Positions 36,700 to 46,891 of a stretch of 64,000 nucleotides of DNA are shown here, in pieces (the first letter of the stretch is position 1; each line of letters begins with the position of its first letter). The stretch is taken from assembly GCF_003838195.1 (NCBI RefSeq), contig NZ_RCBY01000004.1:1-64000 (forward strand), given 5' to 3'. Source of the stretch: Okeania hirsuta (GTDB lineage Bacteria; Cyanobacteriota; Cyanobacteriia; Cyanobacteriales; Microcoleaceae). Under the pieces are notes generated by a model. The model saw only the letters and a list, made by a program, of their open reading frames with translations, did no database searches and was not told the origin of the DNA. Position numbers and translations under genes: made by a program.

Positions 36700-38207
36700 G
36701 GTAAACAGACATCAGGAGCGCACAAACCAGGAAAATTTACGGTTGTGACTTGCAAGGTATCTAGCTCAACTTTGCGGATAATACAATTATTTGTATCTGC
36801 AATAAATAAATGTTGCGCGATCGCACTTAATCCTGATGGCTCAAAAAATTGACAATTAATACCTTGTCCATCTTGATGACCGGCGGTGCCATCTCCCAAC
36901 ATGGTAAGGCATAAACCTGCGTGATATTCTACCCGCTTAATTTTGTGATTATAGGTATCAGCAACCCAGACATAATTTTGGGTATATTCTATTCCCAAAC
37001 AATGCTGTAGCAAAACTTCTGGACCTCGGCCATCTTTGTCGCCAAAGCCAAATAGTCCTCCACTACCACAAATAGTCCGCACTTTCGGATGCTCATTAAT
37101 ACCTACTGCTCGAATAGAACTAATTTCACTGTCAGCCACAAATAATTCATTGCCATCCGTACTAATACCGCTAGGTTGAGCAAAAGCAGATTCTGTCAGA
37201 GAGCCATCTACACAAGCTTCTGCACCAGTCCCTGCATAAGTGCTAATCATCCCAGTATCCAGTTGCAACAGCCAAATTTGATGGGAACCTGCCATAGCAA
37301 TAAAAATGCGATCGCCTATCTTGTCCACATCCCAAGGTGAATTAAGTCTAGTTTCTCTAGCAACTCCACTATGAGGCGAAATTTGATAACTCTTTTCTCC
37401 AGTACCTGCAATAGTCTCCACCTGCTGAGTTGTAAAATCAATTTTGCGCAAAGCATGATTTTCTGTATCGGCAACATATAAAACTTGATTCTTGGCATCA
37501 AAAGTCATACCTTGGGGAGCAAAAAATTGAGCTTCAGAAAATGAACCATTAATTAATCCTGGTTTCCCAGTACCAATAATGTGCAAAACTTCTCCCTCAA
37601 GAGTACTAACAACAATACGATGATGTCCTGAGTCGGCGACAAATAATTGATTAGTATCACTATCAGCGAGAACTTTACCAGGAAAAGCTAAAGGTGTAGT
37701 CAAAGGTTGCTTTTGTTTTTCTAGAATTGAGCTAACTTCACTAAAATTAATAGTACCTTTGTCTTGATGTTCTTCTATCAACTTACCAATAATTTCATCC
37801 AAGAAATCACGTTTACCTTCACCAGAAACAGACCCTACTATATACCCTTCTGGATCGATAATTTTGAAAGTAGGCCATGCACGAACAGCATATTGTTGCC
37901 AAACTCTCGATCCACTGTCCACTAAAACAGGATGTCCAATGTCGTAGCGGAGGATAGCTTGGCGGACATTTTCCACATCTTTTTCATTCTCGAATTTTGC
38001 TGAGTGGACACCGATAACAGTCAGACTATCTGGATATTTTTGTTCTAGGAATTTTAGGTCTGGTAGAACGTGGAGGCAATTGATGCAACAGTAAGTCCAG
38101 AAGTCGAGGATAACCACTCGTCCTTTCAGAGATTCGAGGGATAGTGGTTTGTCTGTATTTAGCCAGGGATAATTTTGGGGCAGTTTAGGTGCTCTGATAC
38201 GGGACAT
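36693..38207 (-). CDS. Thioredoxin-like domain fused to NHL-repeat beta-propeller
   Basis: 504 aa. Residues 1-145 are a TlpA/redoxin-like domain with a CCINC motif (DFWTYCCINCLHVLPDL, ~35-51) and a VIGVHSAKFENEKD stretch. Residues 170-500 form NHL repeats (LFVADSGHHRIV, LYVADTENHALRKID, LFVADSEISSIRAV, VWVADTYNHKIKRVE, LFIADTNNCIIRKVE). The arrangement resembles NHLRC2-type proteins of bacteria and animals. It is cytosolic, with no signal peptide. Role unknown; a scaffold with redox function is likely. The stop codon (36693-36695) lies inside a family-B element terminus. Confidence 0.92.
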   Translation of the reverse strand: MSRIRAPKLPQNYPWLNTDKPLSLESLKGRVVILDFWTYCCINCLHVLPDLKFLEQKYPDSLTVIGVHSAKFENEKDVENVRQAILRYDIGHPVLVDSGSRVWQQYAVRAWPTFKIIDPEGYIVGSVSGEGKRDFLDEIIGKLIEEHQDKGTINFSEVSSILEKQKQPLTTPLAFPGKVLADSDTNQLFVADSGHHRIVVSTLEGEVLHIIGTGKPGLINGSFSEAQFFAPQGMTFDAKNQVLYVADTENHALRKIDFTTQQVETIAGTGEKSYQISPHSGVARETRLNSPWDVDKIGDRIFIAMAGSHQIWLLQLDTGMISTYAGTGAEACVDGSLTESAFAQPSGISTDGNELFVADSEISSIRAVGINEHPKVRTICGSGGLFGFGDKDGRGPEVLLQHCLGIEYTQNYVWVADTYNHKIKRVEYHAGLCLTMLGDGTAGHQDGQGINCQFFEPSGLSAIAQHLFIADTNNCIIRKVELDTLQVTTVNFPGLCAPDVCLPS

Positions 38208-38290
38208 AACAATTAATAATTAATAATTAATAACTGGACAGTACAAAGTTATGAGTGGAAAGAAACTATGTTAGCAATGGATAATTAGAA

Positions 38291-38416
38291 ATATAGCAAT
38301 CATATTTCAGTTGTAAGATTTTAGTTGTAATTCTGGGGAAGTGACGTAATATAAAAGGATTTTGATTTATCTTAATTGTTCTTAAACATCTCATAAATCA
38401 TTCCTGATTGCTATAG
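38291..38416. repeat. Family-D MITE-like element
   Basis: Ends atatagcaatca and tgattgctata flank ~125 bp; a weaker relative of the 31931-32071 element, in the gap between two minus-strand genes. Confidence 0.55.
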
Positions 38417-38449
38417 TTTTCATTATCCATTATTCATTAGATTTTTTAC

Positions 38450-41149
38450 CTAACGTTGCCCTTTGCGAATCATACCCAGTCCATACAAATATAGTTCAGC
38501 AACACTATAAACACGAGCAGACTGGGAGGGATCTTTACGGCGCAAATATTCTTGGAAAATACCTGCATCCATCATTTCCTTAAGACGAGTAGTTAACTCT
38601 GTACCTTCAATTTCCCATATTTCTGTTAGTCGATTTTCATCAATAGGAGAACGTTCACCCTGGAGTTTATCCAATAATTTTTCCAGTTCAGGATATTCGT
38701 TGCGCACTTCATTGACACGCTGCTTAGATACCTCTGGTAAAACATCAGACAATGAGCGAGGTCGCAAAATTCTACTATCTGTGTATTCTGTTGATAAATT
38801 TTTCTCTCTTTTAACTGCTTCGTCTAAAAGCAATATCAAGCTTCGAGGGAAGCGGTTATCTTGACTGTCAGCGGTTCGTTTACGTACCCAATTATATGTG
38901 TAAGCAGCTTTGCCACGACCCATCTTTTCGCCCCACAGAGGAAAAAGACTTTTGCGTAATTGCTTTAATTCAATATTCTCAAGTCGTTCAACTTTTACTC
39001 CTGATTCCTGATTGATAGTTTGGCTAAGACTGCGAGAATTATTGAGAACTTGACGTAGTACAAGTCGCCAGAGATCGGCTTCTTCCCACTTCAATTCAAG
39101 CGATCGCCCACTGACGTAATGTCCTTTGTTAGTAAAGTTAAGTTGATTCCAAATATCCTCTCGTAAAAATATCTTAGGCACAATATATTTAAGACCAATG
39201 CCACTTTCCAACCACCAAGCGAGCAAAGCTTCTAATGCTTTCCTTCGTCGCTGATAGTCTTCTTGACTATAACCAAATCCTGTATCTAACTCATCATAGA
39301 GGAGCCAAACTCGTCGGTTATTTTCTTCCAACCATGAGTTAATATCTCGTAGTTGGTCAAAAGTTTCGAGACTAGCTGTTGACGATTTTGCTTGTTCAAC
39401 TAACCATGAAACTATATCAGCACTTCTAGGTTTCTCAGTAGCTATTAAACCTTTTAAATTATCATTAATATTAGGGAGTGACTGCAACTCTGGCAAAGAA
39501 GAACATAATTGCAATAAAGCATAATTTAACCAAAAATATTTCCAGCAATCATCGCCTACCTCACGTTCATAACTAGCTAGAGCAGTACCCTCTAAAATAT
39601 AGCTTTTGATTGTAGGTTTACCATGTCCCGCAATAAAATTAACATTACCGATCTCTTGATAATAACCAGCTAGTTTTTTAGCTTCTTCTGGTTGCTCTAC
39701 AAATAGTCTAAATAACAAACTTTTTCCTGTACCTTTAGCACCTCGAATTAGCCAATTTTTATCGCTTAAAAATTTGGGGAAATCTTCTGTACGTTGAAAT
39801 ATTTCTGGAATTTTTTCTGGTTCTATATCTTGTGCTGTTGCTGCTATAAAATTCAACTCATTTAAAATAGTTTTCTTGGTAGCTTTCTCAACAATAGTGT
39901 CAGTTGTTAGACTAGGTTTAATATCTGGTAAACTAGCATCAATTACTTCTGCAATTGAGAGATAATTATCTAGTAAACTTTTAGGTACATCATTAACAAG
40001 ACTTGACAAAGTGCTAATGTTAGGATTGTAGTTAATTTCATAGTAAAGTTCGTTAACTGTTGTATAGCTTGGCACTCTCCAATTCTTCTCTATCCAATCT
40101 TCAACTTCATAGATCCAAATTTGACGTTGTTCTGCAGCAACAGCAGGCATAGGTGTGAGGACAAAACGTAAATCTGGTCTGCCTCGATATTGGCATTGTT
40201 TACTAACAGTTTGTACAATCCAACTTAACCCTTTAAAACTTTGGTCAGTTGGTGAAAAACAGATAATTCCTAAATCAGCTAAATCTAATAAAGCAATAGC
40301 GCTAGTATCATTAAATCCAGGACGAGCATCAATTAAAATTACATCAGGATTTAGTTGTTCTTTAATATCTTCAATTAATTGTTGAACAGGATTATTGTCT
40401 CTGCGATAAAAAGCCTGTAAAGTTCCCCGGTCTAGTTCAGCTAAACGATGAATATAATTTTCATCATATTCTCCAACTGGAACTAAAAAGAGTTCGCCAC
40501 GGGCTTTTATTTCTACTTGATAAATGCAACTTTCAATAGGAGGAAATTTTTCTTCTGGGGTGAGAAAGCGTTGGTATAAATAATCTAATACACCATAATT
40601 TTCTTGATTAATCAGCTCAATATCTGACTCCAATAAAATTGAAATTCCTGGTGCTTCTAAATCAAAATCTACTATTACTACTCGACGTTTTTTTTCAGTA
40701 GCTAATATTCCGGCAACTAAACCTAGTGCAGTAGAACGACCAACTCCTCCTCTAAAAGAATAGAAAGTTGCTATTAAAGGAGTTTTAAAAACATCTTCTT
40801 CATTTGGTTCTTTAGTTTCCTCTGGTTCTGATGACATGAGAATATCTGACCATAAAGGTAACTGAAGTTGAGTATATTCAGGAGGTTGTTCTGTTGCTTC
40901 TTCAGGAGTTAATAAGTCATAGCTTAAAATTGGGTATTTACTCAAATTAAAGTCTATATAGGCTAATATTTCATCAATCTTTTGTTCGCGCTCTTCTAAA
41001 GATTTTTCTTGAAATAAATTGGTAATAATTAAAATCTTTATCCAACCCAATGAATTGCGTATAACAGTTATTTTTGATGAATCATCTTCAGCTACTAATA
41101 TTGTACTTAAATGAGTTTTAATTTTTGTAGGTAAAGTATTGAAATCCAT
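38450..41149 (-). CDS. Dual P-loop ATPase: KGGVGR-type MinD/ParA-like domain plus AAA-like ATPase
   Basis: About 899 aa. Residues ~1-125 are a poorly conserved N-terminal part. A deviant-Walker ATPase (~125-400) starts ATFYSFRGGVGRSTALGLVAG and has VVIVDFDLEAPG and DVILIDARPGFN; this is the 'KGGVGR' variant of the MinD/ParA fold. A second P-loop ATPase has LIRGAKGTGKSLLFRLF (~470) and a Walker-B-like RVWLLYDELDTGFGY (~617). A C-terminal winged-helix-like segment ends the protein. ATG 41149 is used; TTG 41158 would add three residues. It starts 12 bp after the HEPN gene stop, so the two form an operon. Such ATPases accompany effectors in bacterial conflict systems; the role here is inferred. 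Confidence 0.82.
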   Translation of the reverse strand: MDFNTLPTKIKTHLSTILVAEDDSSKITVIRNSLGWIKILIITNLFQEKSLEEREQKIDEILAYIDFNLSKYPILSYDLLTPEEATEQPPEYTQLQLPLWSDILMSSEPEETKEPNEEDVFKTPLIATFYSFRGGVGRSTALGLVAGILATEKKRRVVIVDFDLEAPGISILLESDIELINQENYGVLDYLYQRFLTPEEKFPPIESCIYQVEIKARGELFLVPVGEYDENYIHRLAELDRGTLQAFYRRDNNPVQQLIEDIKEQLNPDVILIDARPGFNDTSAIALLDLADLGIICFSPTDQSFKGLSWIVQTVSKQCQYRGRPDLRFVLTPMPAVAAEQRQIWIYEVEDWIEKNWRVPSYTTVNELYYEINYNPNISTLSSLVNDVPKSLLDNYLSIAEVIDASLPDIKPSLTTDTIVEKATKKTILNELNFIAATAQDIEPEKIPEIFQRTEDFPKFLSDKNWLIRGAKGTGKSLLFRLFVEQPEEAKKLAGYYQEIGNVNFIAGHGKPTIKSYILEGTALASYEREVGDDCWKYFWLNYALLQLCSSLPELQSLPNINDNLKGLIATEKPRSADIVSWLVEQAKSSTASLETFDQLRDINSWLEENNRRVWLLYDELDTGFGYSQEDYQRRRKALEALLAWWLESGIGLKYIVPKIFLREDIWNQLNFTNKGHYVSGRSLELKWEEADLWRLVLRQVLNNSRSLSQTINQESGVKVERLENIELKQLRKSLFPLWGEKMGRGKAAYTYNWVRKRTADSQDNRFPRSLILLLDEAVKREKNLSTEYTDSRILRPRSLSDVLPEVSKQRVNEVRNEYPELEKLLDKLQGERSPIDENRLTEIWEIEGTELTTRLKEMMDAGIFQEYLRRKDPSQSARVYSVAELYLYGLGMIRKGQR

Positions 41150-41160
41150 AATTATCAAGT

Positions 41161-41610
41161 TTATCCTTGTTTATCTAGCAATAATCTGTGTAATTTTTCG
41201 ACAGCTTTGATAAATCTTTCACTATCTTGTTCTTGACCACTTTTATCTGAGTAGCGTAATCGATCGTTGTGCCATAAAGATGAGACTGTATTCCAAGCAT
41301 CTTTATAACTATTAGTACGATCTAAAGCGATCGCTCTTTGTACCGAGTTTACATAATCTAGAAAAACAGCCAGATTATGTAAATTTGAACCTTGTATTTT
41401 TATTTTTTTGTATGCTTTTGTATCTTTGAAGTTATGTTTTTTTTCCTCATAACAAATGAGAGATTTTAAGGCGCATTCAATAGCATAACCACCCATATAA
41501 ATAGCACCATTCCATCGTTTTTGACCATGTAGCACTCTAGCATCTTCAAGACGACGACGAGAAGCACCTAACTGAATGCTTCTGCCATAAGTATCTGGCG
41601 TATTTGGCAA
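41161..41610 (-). CDS. HEPN-domain protein
   Basis: 149 aa helical protein. RRRLEDARVLHGQKRWNGAIYMGGYAIECALKSLICYEE (~18-56) is the classic HEPN first-half pattern (AxE-ALK), followed by LHNLAVFLD (~78) and RLRYSDKSG (~117). No clear Rx4-6H ribonuclease motif is visible, so catalytic RNase activity is doubtful and an adaptor or regulator role is possible. The start is TTG 41610, supported by a near-perfect ribosome site aaaggaggt eight bases upstream. It is the first gene of an operon with the dual ATPase. Confidence 0.8.
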   Translation of the reverse strand: MPNTPDTYGRSIQLGASRRRLEDARVLHGQKRWNGAIYMGGYAIECALKSLICYEEKKHNFKDTKAYKKIKIQGSNLHNLAVFLDYVNSVQRAIALDRTNSYKDAWNTVSSLWHNDRLRYSDKSGQEQDSERFIKAVEKLHRLLLDKQG

Positions 41611-42031
<421 letters not shown>

Positions 42032-45000
42032 TTAAACAGATAACATAATTTGAGAACCTTGAGGGGTTTTACTAACTTCTATTCGTGCCTGAAAAGCTTC
42101 TTTAAAATGAGGAATATGAGTCACAGTTAAAATACAGGAAAAATCAGAAGAAATGGCATTAATAGCTGCAATTAATCTGTCGCATCCCTCGGCATCTTGA
42201 GTGCCAAATCCTTCATCAATAATCAGCAGTTGTAATGCAGTTCCAGAACGTTGTGCTAATAATTTTGACAATGCTAAACGAATGGCAAAGTTAACTCGAA
42301 AAGCTTCTCCACCGGAATAAGTTTCATAAGGTCTTGTTCCTTGAGTATCTGCAATTAAAATATCTAATGTATCTATCCATTTACTATTTTTTTTACTTCC
42401 TTTTGTGGCTTTTTGAGTCACGAATTGAATATGTAATTGATTACCACTTAATTTTGCCAAAATCTGATTTGTTTCAGCCTCTAACTGTGGCAAAATATTT
42501 TCAATCATTAGCGCCTGAATACCTTTTTTGCCAAAAGCTAAAGATAATTCTTGATAAACTCGATATTGCCGTTTAGCAGTTTTTAATTGTTCCAATTGTT
42601 GACTGGTTTGAACTTTCAATTTCTCTAAATGTTGTAACTGCTGTTCTACTTTTCCTAAACTTCCCAACTGTTCATCTAACTGCCGACGACGGTCTTGAAT
42701 TTTTTTATCTAAAAATAGAATCTTTTCATCCGCATCAGGAGTTTGTTCTAACTGTTGATTTAAAGTAAAAATCTGGCTTTTAATTCCTGCTAAATCTTGT
42801 TGCTGATTTTCTATAACTTCTTTCAATTCATTAATTCGTTTTAGTAGGTGGGGATATTGTTTTTGAGCCTGACATAATTTTTCGATACGAGTTAACCAAA
42901 ATTGTGTCTTTCTCAATTCAGACCTCACACAATTATGCTCTTCTAAATCATATCCAATTTCAGCAATTTCTCTCTCAATCACAATAATTTGCTGTTGTAC
43001 TTGAGAAGTTTGTTTTTGCTGCTCCAACTCCTGTTTTAAACTAACTATTTGCCCTTCAATTTCTGGCAGATGAACCCTAATTTTCCCCAACTTTGTCTCT
43101 GCATCTTTTATCTGCCCATACTTAATTTCTGCCCACCTTAATTTCTTCTCTTCTTGTCTAGCTAAACTATGACTCCGGTCATCATAATTAAGCTGTTGAA
43201 TTTTTTCCTCTAAAATGCTAATTTCAGCATATAAATTAACTGCAAAATCTCCTGTCTGTAGCGATCGCTCTACCTGTCCCACTTCCTTTACTAACTCTTG
43301 CAATAAAGTTTCATCTTTGCCAATATTATCCAACTGCGCTTGTAAACTACCTCGACATTCCCGCAACTCATCATATTTCTCTAACTCTCCCTCTATTTGC
43401 CGATATTCCGTTCTCAAAACCTGAATTTCCCGCTCAGAAATAGCTAGTTGTTCCCGTGTAACCCATAATAAATCTCTAATTTCCTTTTGCTGACTCTGAT
43501 GTTTGTTCACAACTAAATTCCAGTGATGTTCATCCAAAGGGCGATCGCATAATGGACAAGGTGGGTACTCTGTCACTCCTATTTCAATATTATCGGTACC
43601 TTTATTTAATAATTTCAACTTTTGATCTAACTCGGTAAGTCTAGTTTCGTAGTCTTTTTTATTGCGAACTAAACGTTCGAGAAAATGATGTCTTTCCTGT
43701 CCTTTTTCCTGTACCCGTCGCAGATAAACTCGCTTATTATCTAATTTAGAAATTTCTTCTACTACTTCCTGTAATGCTGTCTGTAGTTGAGGTTGCTTTT
43801 GCCGTTGAGTTTTTCTGAGTTGGTGCGTTCTAGAATTGAGTTCTTCCAAACGAGCGCTCAAACGTGCTTGCTCCCGTTCCAGTTCAGTTTGTAATTTTTG
43901 GCGTTGTTGTTGTAGTGGGGTAACTTCCACCTGTAATTTGTCTAGTTCATTTAATTTTGTTCTGGCAGTTTGTAGTTGTTCCAGAGCAGTTTCAATATCA
44001 GCACGTTTGCTCAAAATATCTAAATTTTCTTGTTCCTGTTGTTTGAGAGAATTTAACTGTGCTTGATGTTGCTGAATTTTGTTTTGTACTTCTTGCAGTT
44101 GTTGACGTTGTTTTTCCTGGAGTTGTTGACGCTGGTTCAGAGCATTTTGATGGGTTCTAAATTTTGCAGATAAATTCTCTTCGGTAGTTTGCAAGTTTTG
44201 GAAATGAGCATATCCAGCTTTAATTTCATTTTCCTGTTGCAAAACTGCTAATAGTTCATCTTGTTGTTGTTGAGTAGTTTTGAATTCCTGTTGGAGGCGA
44301 TAACATTCTTGCACCAGTTTGTCATATTGTTGTTGTTGTCCGTGCAGTAGTTTTTCCCAGGTTTGACGATGGTTTTGTTGAATTTGCAGTTGTTTGAGTC
44401 GTTCTTTATCACATTCTTGTTGTTGCTGGAGTTGAGTAAGGGTAGTTTGGAGATGAGTCTGTTGTTTAGCGATCGCTTCTTTTTGTTGGAGTTGTTTTTG
44501 GTTTACTTCTAAAGTCTGTTCAAGTAATTCCACTTTCGCTTTGAACTGCCGAGCAGTATCTTTAGCTTTTTCCCCCAGGGTGTCATATTGGTCGAGTTTT
44601 AGGAGGTTGGCGAGAATTTCTTTCCGTTCATTAGGACGTTTGAGCATAAATTCATCTGCTCTACCTTGACGCAGATATGCTGAGTTAACGAATGTGTCGT
44701 AGTCGAGTTTGAGATGTTGGATAATAGTTTGTTGGGTTGCACGGACACCTTTTTGAGTCAGACTTTTAAACCGGGAACCAGTGCTAATTTGAAATTCTAG
44801 AGTAGCTGAACTTCCCCGACGACGACCACGAATAACACGGTAAACATTACCGTTGCTGCTAAAGGTGAAGTCTACCCGTACTTCTTTTTCTCCCAGACTG
44901 ATAATATCATCTTCAGTAGCGGCGCGACTATTTCCCCACACCGACCAGGCGATCGCTTCCAGTAGAGAAGATTTTCCTGCACCATTTGGTCCGCAAATAC

Positions 45001-45082
45001 AGGCAGTATGCAGACCTGTAAAATCTAGAGTTGCTTCCTGATAGCTGAGGAAATTTTTTAGTTGCAATTTTTGAGGAATCAT
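42032..45082 (-). CDS. sbcC: SbcC-type exonuclease subunit (SMC-like ATPase)
   Basis: 1,016 aa. Rad50/SbcC protein that with SbcD cleaves DNA hairpins and ends. N-terminal Walker A GPNGAGKSSLLEA (~33-45); long coiled coils, very Gln-rich (~190-430), flank the zinc-hook CPLCDRPL (~505); the C-terminal ABC signature YSGGEAFRVNFAIRLALSK (~926) and Walker B LLIIDEGFGTQDAEGCD (~958) complete the ATPase head. The length and order are canonical. No sbcD is adjacent, as often in cyanobacteria. The abundance of palindromic repeats here gives such an enzyme plausible substrates, but that is only an association. Confidence 0.95.
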   Translation of the reverse strand: MIPQKLQLKNFLSYQEATLDFTGLHTACICGPNGAGKSSLLEAIAWSVWGNSRAATEDDIISLGEKEVRVDFTFSSNGNVYRVIRGRRRGSSATLEFQISTGSRFKSLTQKGVRATQQTIIQHLKLDYDTFVNSAYLRQGRADEFMLKRPNERKEILANLLKLDQYDTLGEKAKDTARQFKAKVELLEQTLEVNQKQLQQKEAIAKQQTHLQTTLTQLQQQQECDKERLKQLQIQQNHRQTWEKLLHGQQQQYDKLVQECYRLQQEFKTTQQQQDELLAVLQQENEIKAGYAHFQNLQTTEENLSAKFRTHQNALNQRQQLQEKQRQQLQEVQNKIQQHQAQLNSLKQQEQENLDILSKRADIETALEQLQTARTKLNELDKLQVEVTPLQQQRQKLQTELEREQARLSARLEELNSRTHQLRKTQRQKQPQLQTALQEVVEEISKLDNKRVYLRRVQEKGQERHHFLERLVRNKKDYETRLTELDQKLKLLNKGTDNIEIGVTEYPPCPLCDRPLDEHHWNLVVNKHQSQQKEIRDLLWVTREQLAISEREIQVLRTEYRQIEGELEKYDELRECRGSLQAQLDNIGKDETLLQELVKEVGQVERSLQTGDFAVNLYAEISILEEKIQQLNYDDRSHSLARQEEKKLRWAEIKYGQIKDAETKLGKIRVHLPEIEGQIVSLKQELEQQKQTSQVQQQIIVIEREIAEIGYDLEEHNCVRSELRKTQFWLTRIEKLCQAQKQYPHLLKRINELKEVIENQQQDLAGIKSQIFTLNQQLEQTPDADEKILFLDKKIQDRRRQLDEQLGSLGKVEQQLQHLEKLKVQTSQQLEQLKTAKRQYRVYQELSLAFGKKGIQALMIENILPQLEAETNQILAKLSGNQLHIQFVTQKATKGSKKNSKWIDTLDILIADTQGTRPYETYSGGEAFRVNFAIRLALSKLLAQRSGTALQLLIIDEGFGTQDAEGCDRLIAAINAISSDFSCILTVTHIPHFKEAFQARIEVSKTPQGSQIMLSV

Positions 45083-45118
45083 TTTGTTATCGCACTTTTA
45101 GTTGTCAAGATTTATTAA

Positions 45119-45233
45119 CAGGACTTACGCACAGACACTAAATCTAATGAGGGCGAATGCCATTTGCGCTCCGCAAAGCTCCGAATTGCGCCCCTACATA
45201 TGGCGCTTTCAAGGTAAATTTGCGTAAGTCCTG
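45119..45233. repeat. MITE-like element with ends caggacttacgca / tgcgtaagtcctg
   Basis: 115 bp with a perfect 13-bp terminal inverted repeat, containing the small palindromic dispersed piece tttgcgctccgcaaagctcc. One copy is seen in this window. The element lies just upstream of sbcC. Confidence 0.8.
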
Positions 45234-45489
45234 ACTAAAATAATGTTTCACTGAGTTTTGTTTTAACTAATTTGGTTGATGTTAATTCACCCTAGTTTTT
45301 GCTTTCTTTTCTACGTTACTTTTTAGAAAACAACTATATTAGTCTGGTTATATTTTTCACATTTTACATTAGCACAAAAAAATAACTATTGTGCTTAGGT
45401 TTCTATCTGCAAATATAAATTATTGGGCGTTGTCAGAAAAGAAGATAATTCAGAGAATGATCAGCGTCTAGAGTTCAAGGAGAGATGTC

Positions 45490-46310
45490 ATGGAATGTCC
45501 AGAATGCCACAGTCACCACATCCATAAAAATGGTCACGTGAAAAGGTAAGCAAAATTATATCTGTGTCAAGTGTGGCCGTCAATTGATCCCAGAATATCA
45601 ACCCATACGGATATAGTGATGATGCCAAGCGCAACTGCTGGAAAGTGTATGTTAATGGCATGGGTTTTCGTGCCATAGAGAGAATTACAGGAGTTTCACG
45701 CACAACGATTATTGATGGGGTCAAACTTGTGGGAACACTTCTACCAGATGCCTATGAGGCAGAAACTATGCCAGAGGTCGGAGAATTGGATCAACTAGAA
45801 ACCTTTGTCGGAAAAAAAAATCAAATCTGGCACAGGAGCTGCTGTAGACCATTTTCCAGCCGGGATTTTAGGTTGGGTAGTAGGTAACCATAGTGCAGAA
45901 ACATTTATGGTACTATGGCAGACTATTTCCTGGTGGAAATGTTATATCAAATCCGGTTAAACAGCCATAGAATGGTTAAGTTAGGAGTCCTCAGGAGTCA
46001 GTCGGACCTCCTCAGGAGGAGAAAGAATTACAAAGATAAACGTAGTTATGGCGATTGAAGATTTTTTTTATGTCCAATTAAACGGATTTGATATTACTTT
46101 TGGGTGAGGAATGGTAATCCAGTTTATAGCAAATTTATTCCGGCAGGAGATCAGATTGTGAGCAAGACTTACATGACTGGTGTAGAGGGAGAAAATACAC
46201 GCGCTACGTCATTACTGAGCTATGTTAGATGGCAAAACCTTGTGCTATTCCAAGTCTGTTGAAATGTTAAAGCACTCAATTGACTACTGATTCATTACCT
46301 TAAGTTTAAA
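45490..46310 (+). pseudogene. IS1-family transposase pseudogene, disrupted by frameshifts and a MITE
   Basis: Starts MECPECHSHHIHKNGH (zinc-binding InsA-like) and then shifts frame near 45545. ICVKCGRQLIPEYQPIR, YVNGMGFRAIERITGVSRTT, VGTLLPDAYEAETMPEVGELDQLETFVGKK and GWVVGNHSAETF follow in different frames, with shifts near 45615 and 45830. After the MITE the reading resumes as YFWVRNGNPVYSKFIPAGDQ and SKTYMTGVEGENTR, then decays. At least three frame breaks plus the insertion mean it cannot encode an active transposase. Confidence 0.9.
45944..46094. mobile_element. Family-A MITE inserted in the IS1 transposase pseudogene
   Basis: 151 bp with ends atatcaaatccggttaa and ttaaacggatttgatat. 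Removing it, with one copy of the dinucleotide at the junction, restores the transposase reading 'tggaaatgttattacttttg'. This fixes the element ends and shows a 2-bp target duplication (TA or AT; ambiguous). Confidence 0.92.
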
Positions 46311-46372
46311 GAGGTCCCTGTTCCCACCCTGTCCCTATAATTCATCTTTTAATCTGACAACGCCAATTATTG

Positions 46373-46890
46373 AGCTTCCTATGGTAGACTAAATCTCATT
46401 TTTTCTATATTTGGTGTGATTAATTTATTGTTGACACTATATATAAATTTTCTAGAGGTAGCGATCACTAAAAGTTGATTTATAAACTTGTTTCCCTGGT
46501 GTTAGATGATAAGTATTATACCAAGGGTGATAAATGTTTGCTACATTTTCTTGAGTAGGGGAGTAGGGTAGTAGGGGGCGAACGGCCGTTCGCCCGTACA
46601 GAGAAGTAAACATCAGAATCATTAATACGCTACTGACTAATCATTATCAAAAATGTGATTCCACCTGTGTTAATTACTTAATAATTGAAGTTTCACCTAA
46701 ACTTAATAATTGAAGTTTCACCTAACAAAAGCATTCTTTTTTCACCCTTGGTATTAGAGAGCTTCTATTTCTCAATGGTGCTAAACAAGTTCAACTTCAT
46801 TTAAAAACCTAAATATTATTGATTTATCGAAATTTACAGTCGTGCCAATTGAGCTGTTTTTTGAGGGTTTTATCTGTTTCGTTTTGAGCC
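46373..46890. repeat. Intergenic region with a family-E repeat element
   Basis: 46519-46753: ends taccaagggtga and tcacccttggta (perfect 12 bp), 235 bp. Inside are 'gggagtaggg' microrepeats and a direct duplication of taataattgaagtttcacct (46678 and 46703). No gene is seen. Confidence 0.65.
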
Positions 46891-46891
46891 G

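Larger units (their letters stand above)
45426..46364 (+). mobile_element. IS1-family insertion sequence (decayed) with 8-bp target duplication
   Basis: Inverted ends ggcgttgtcaga (45426) and tctgacaacgcc (to 46364) are flanked by aattattg on both sides (45418-45425 and 46365-46372). Without the nested 151-bp MITE the element is ~788 bp, the size expected of IS1. Confidence 0.92.
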
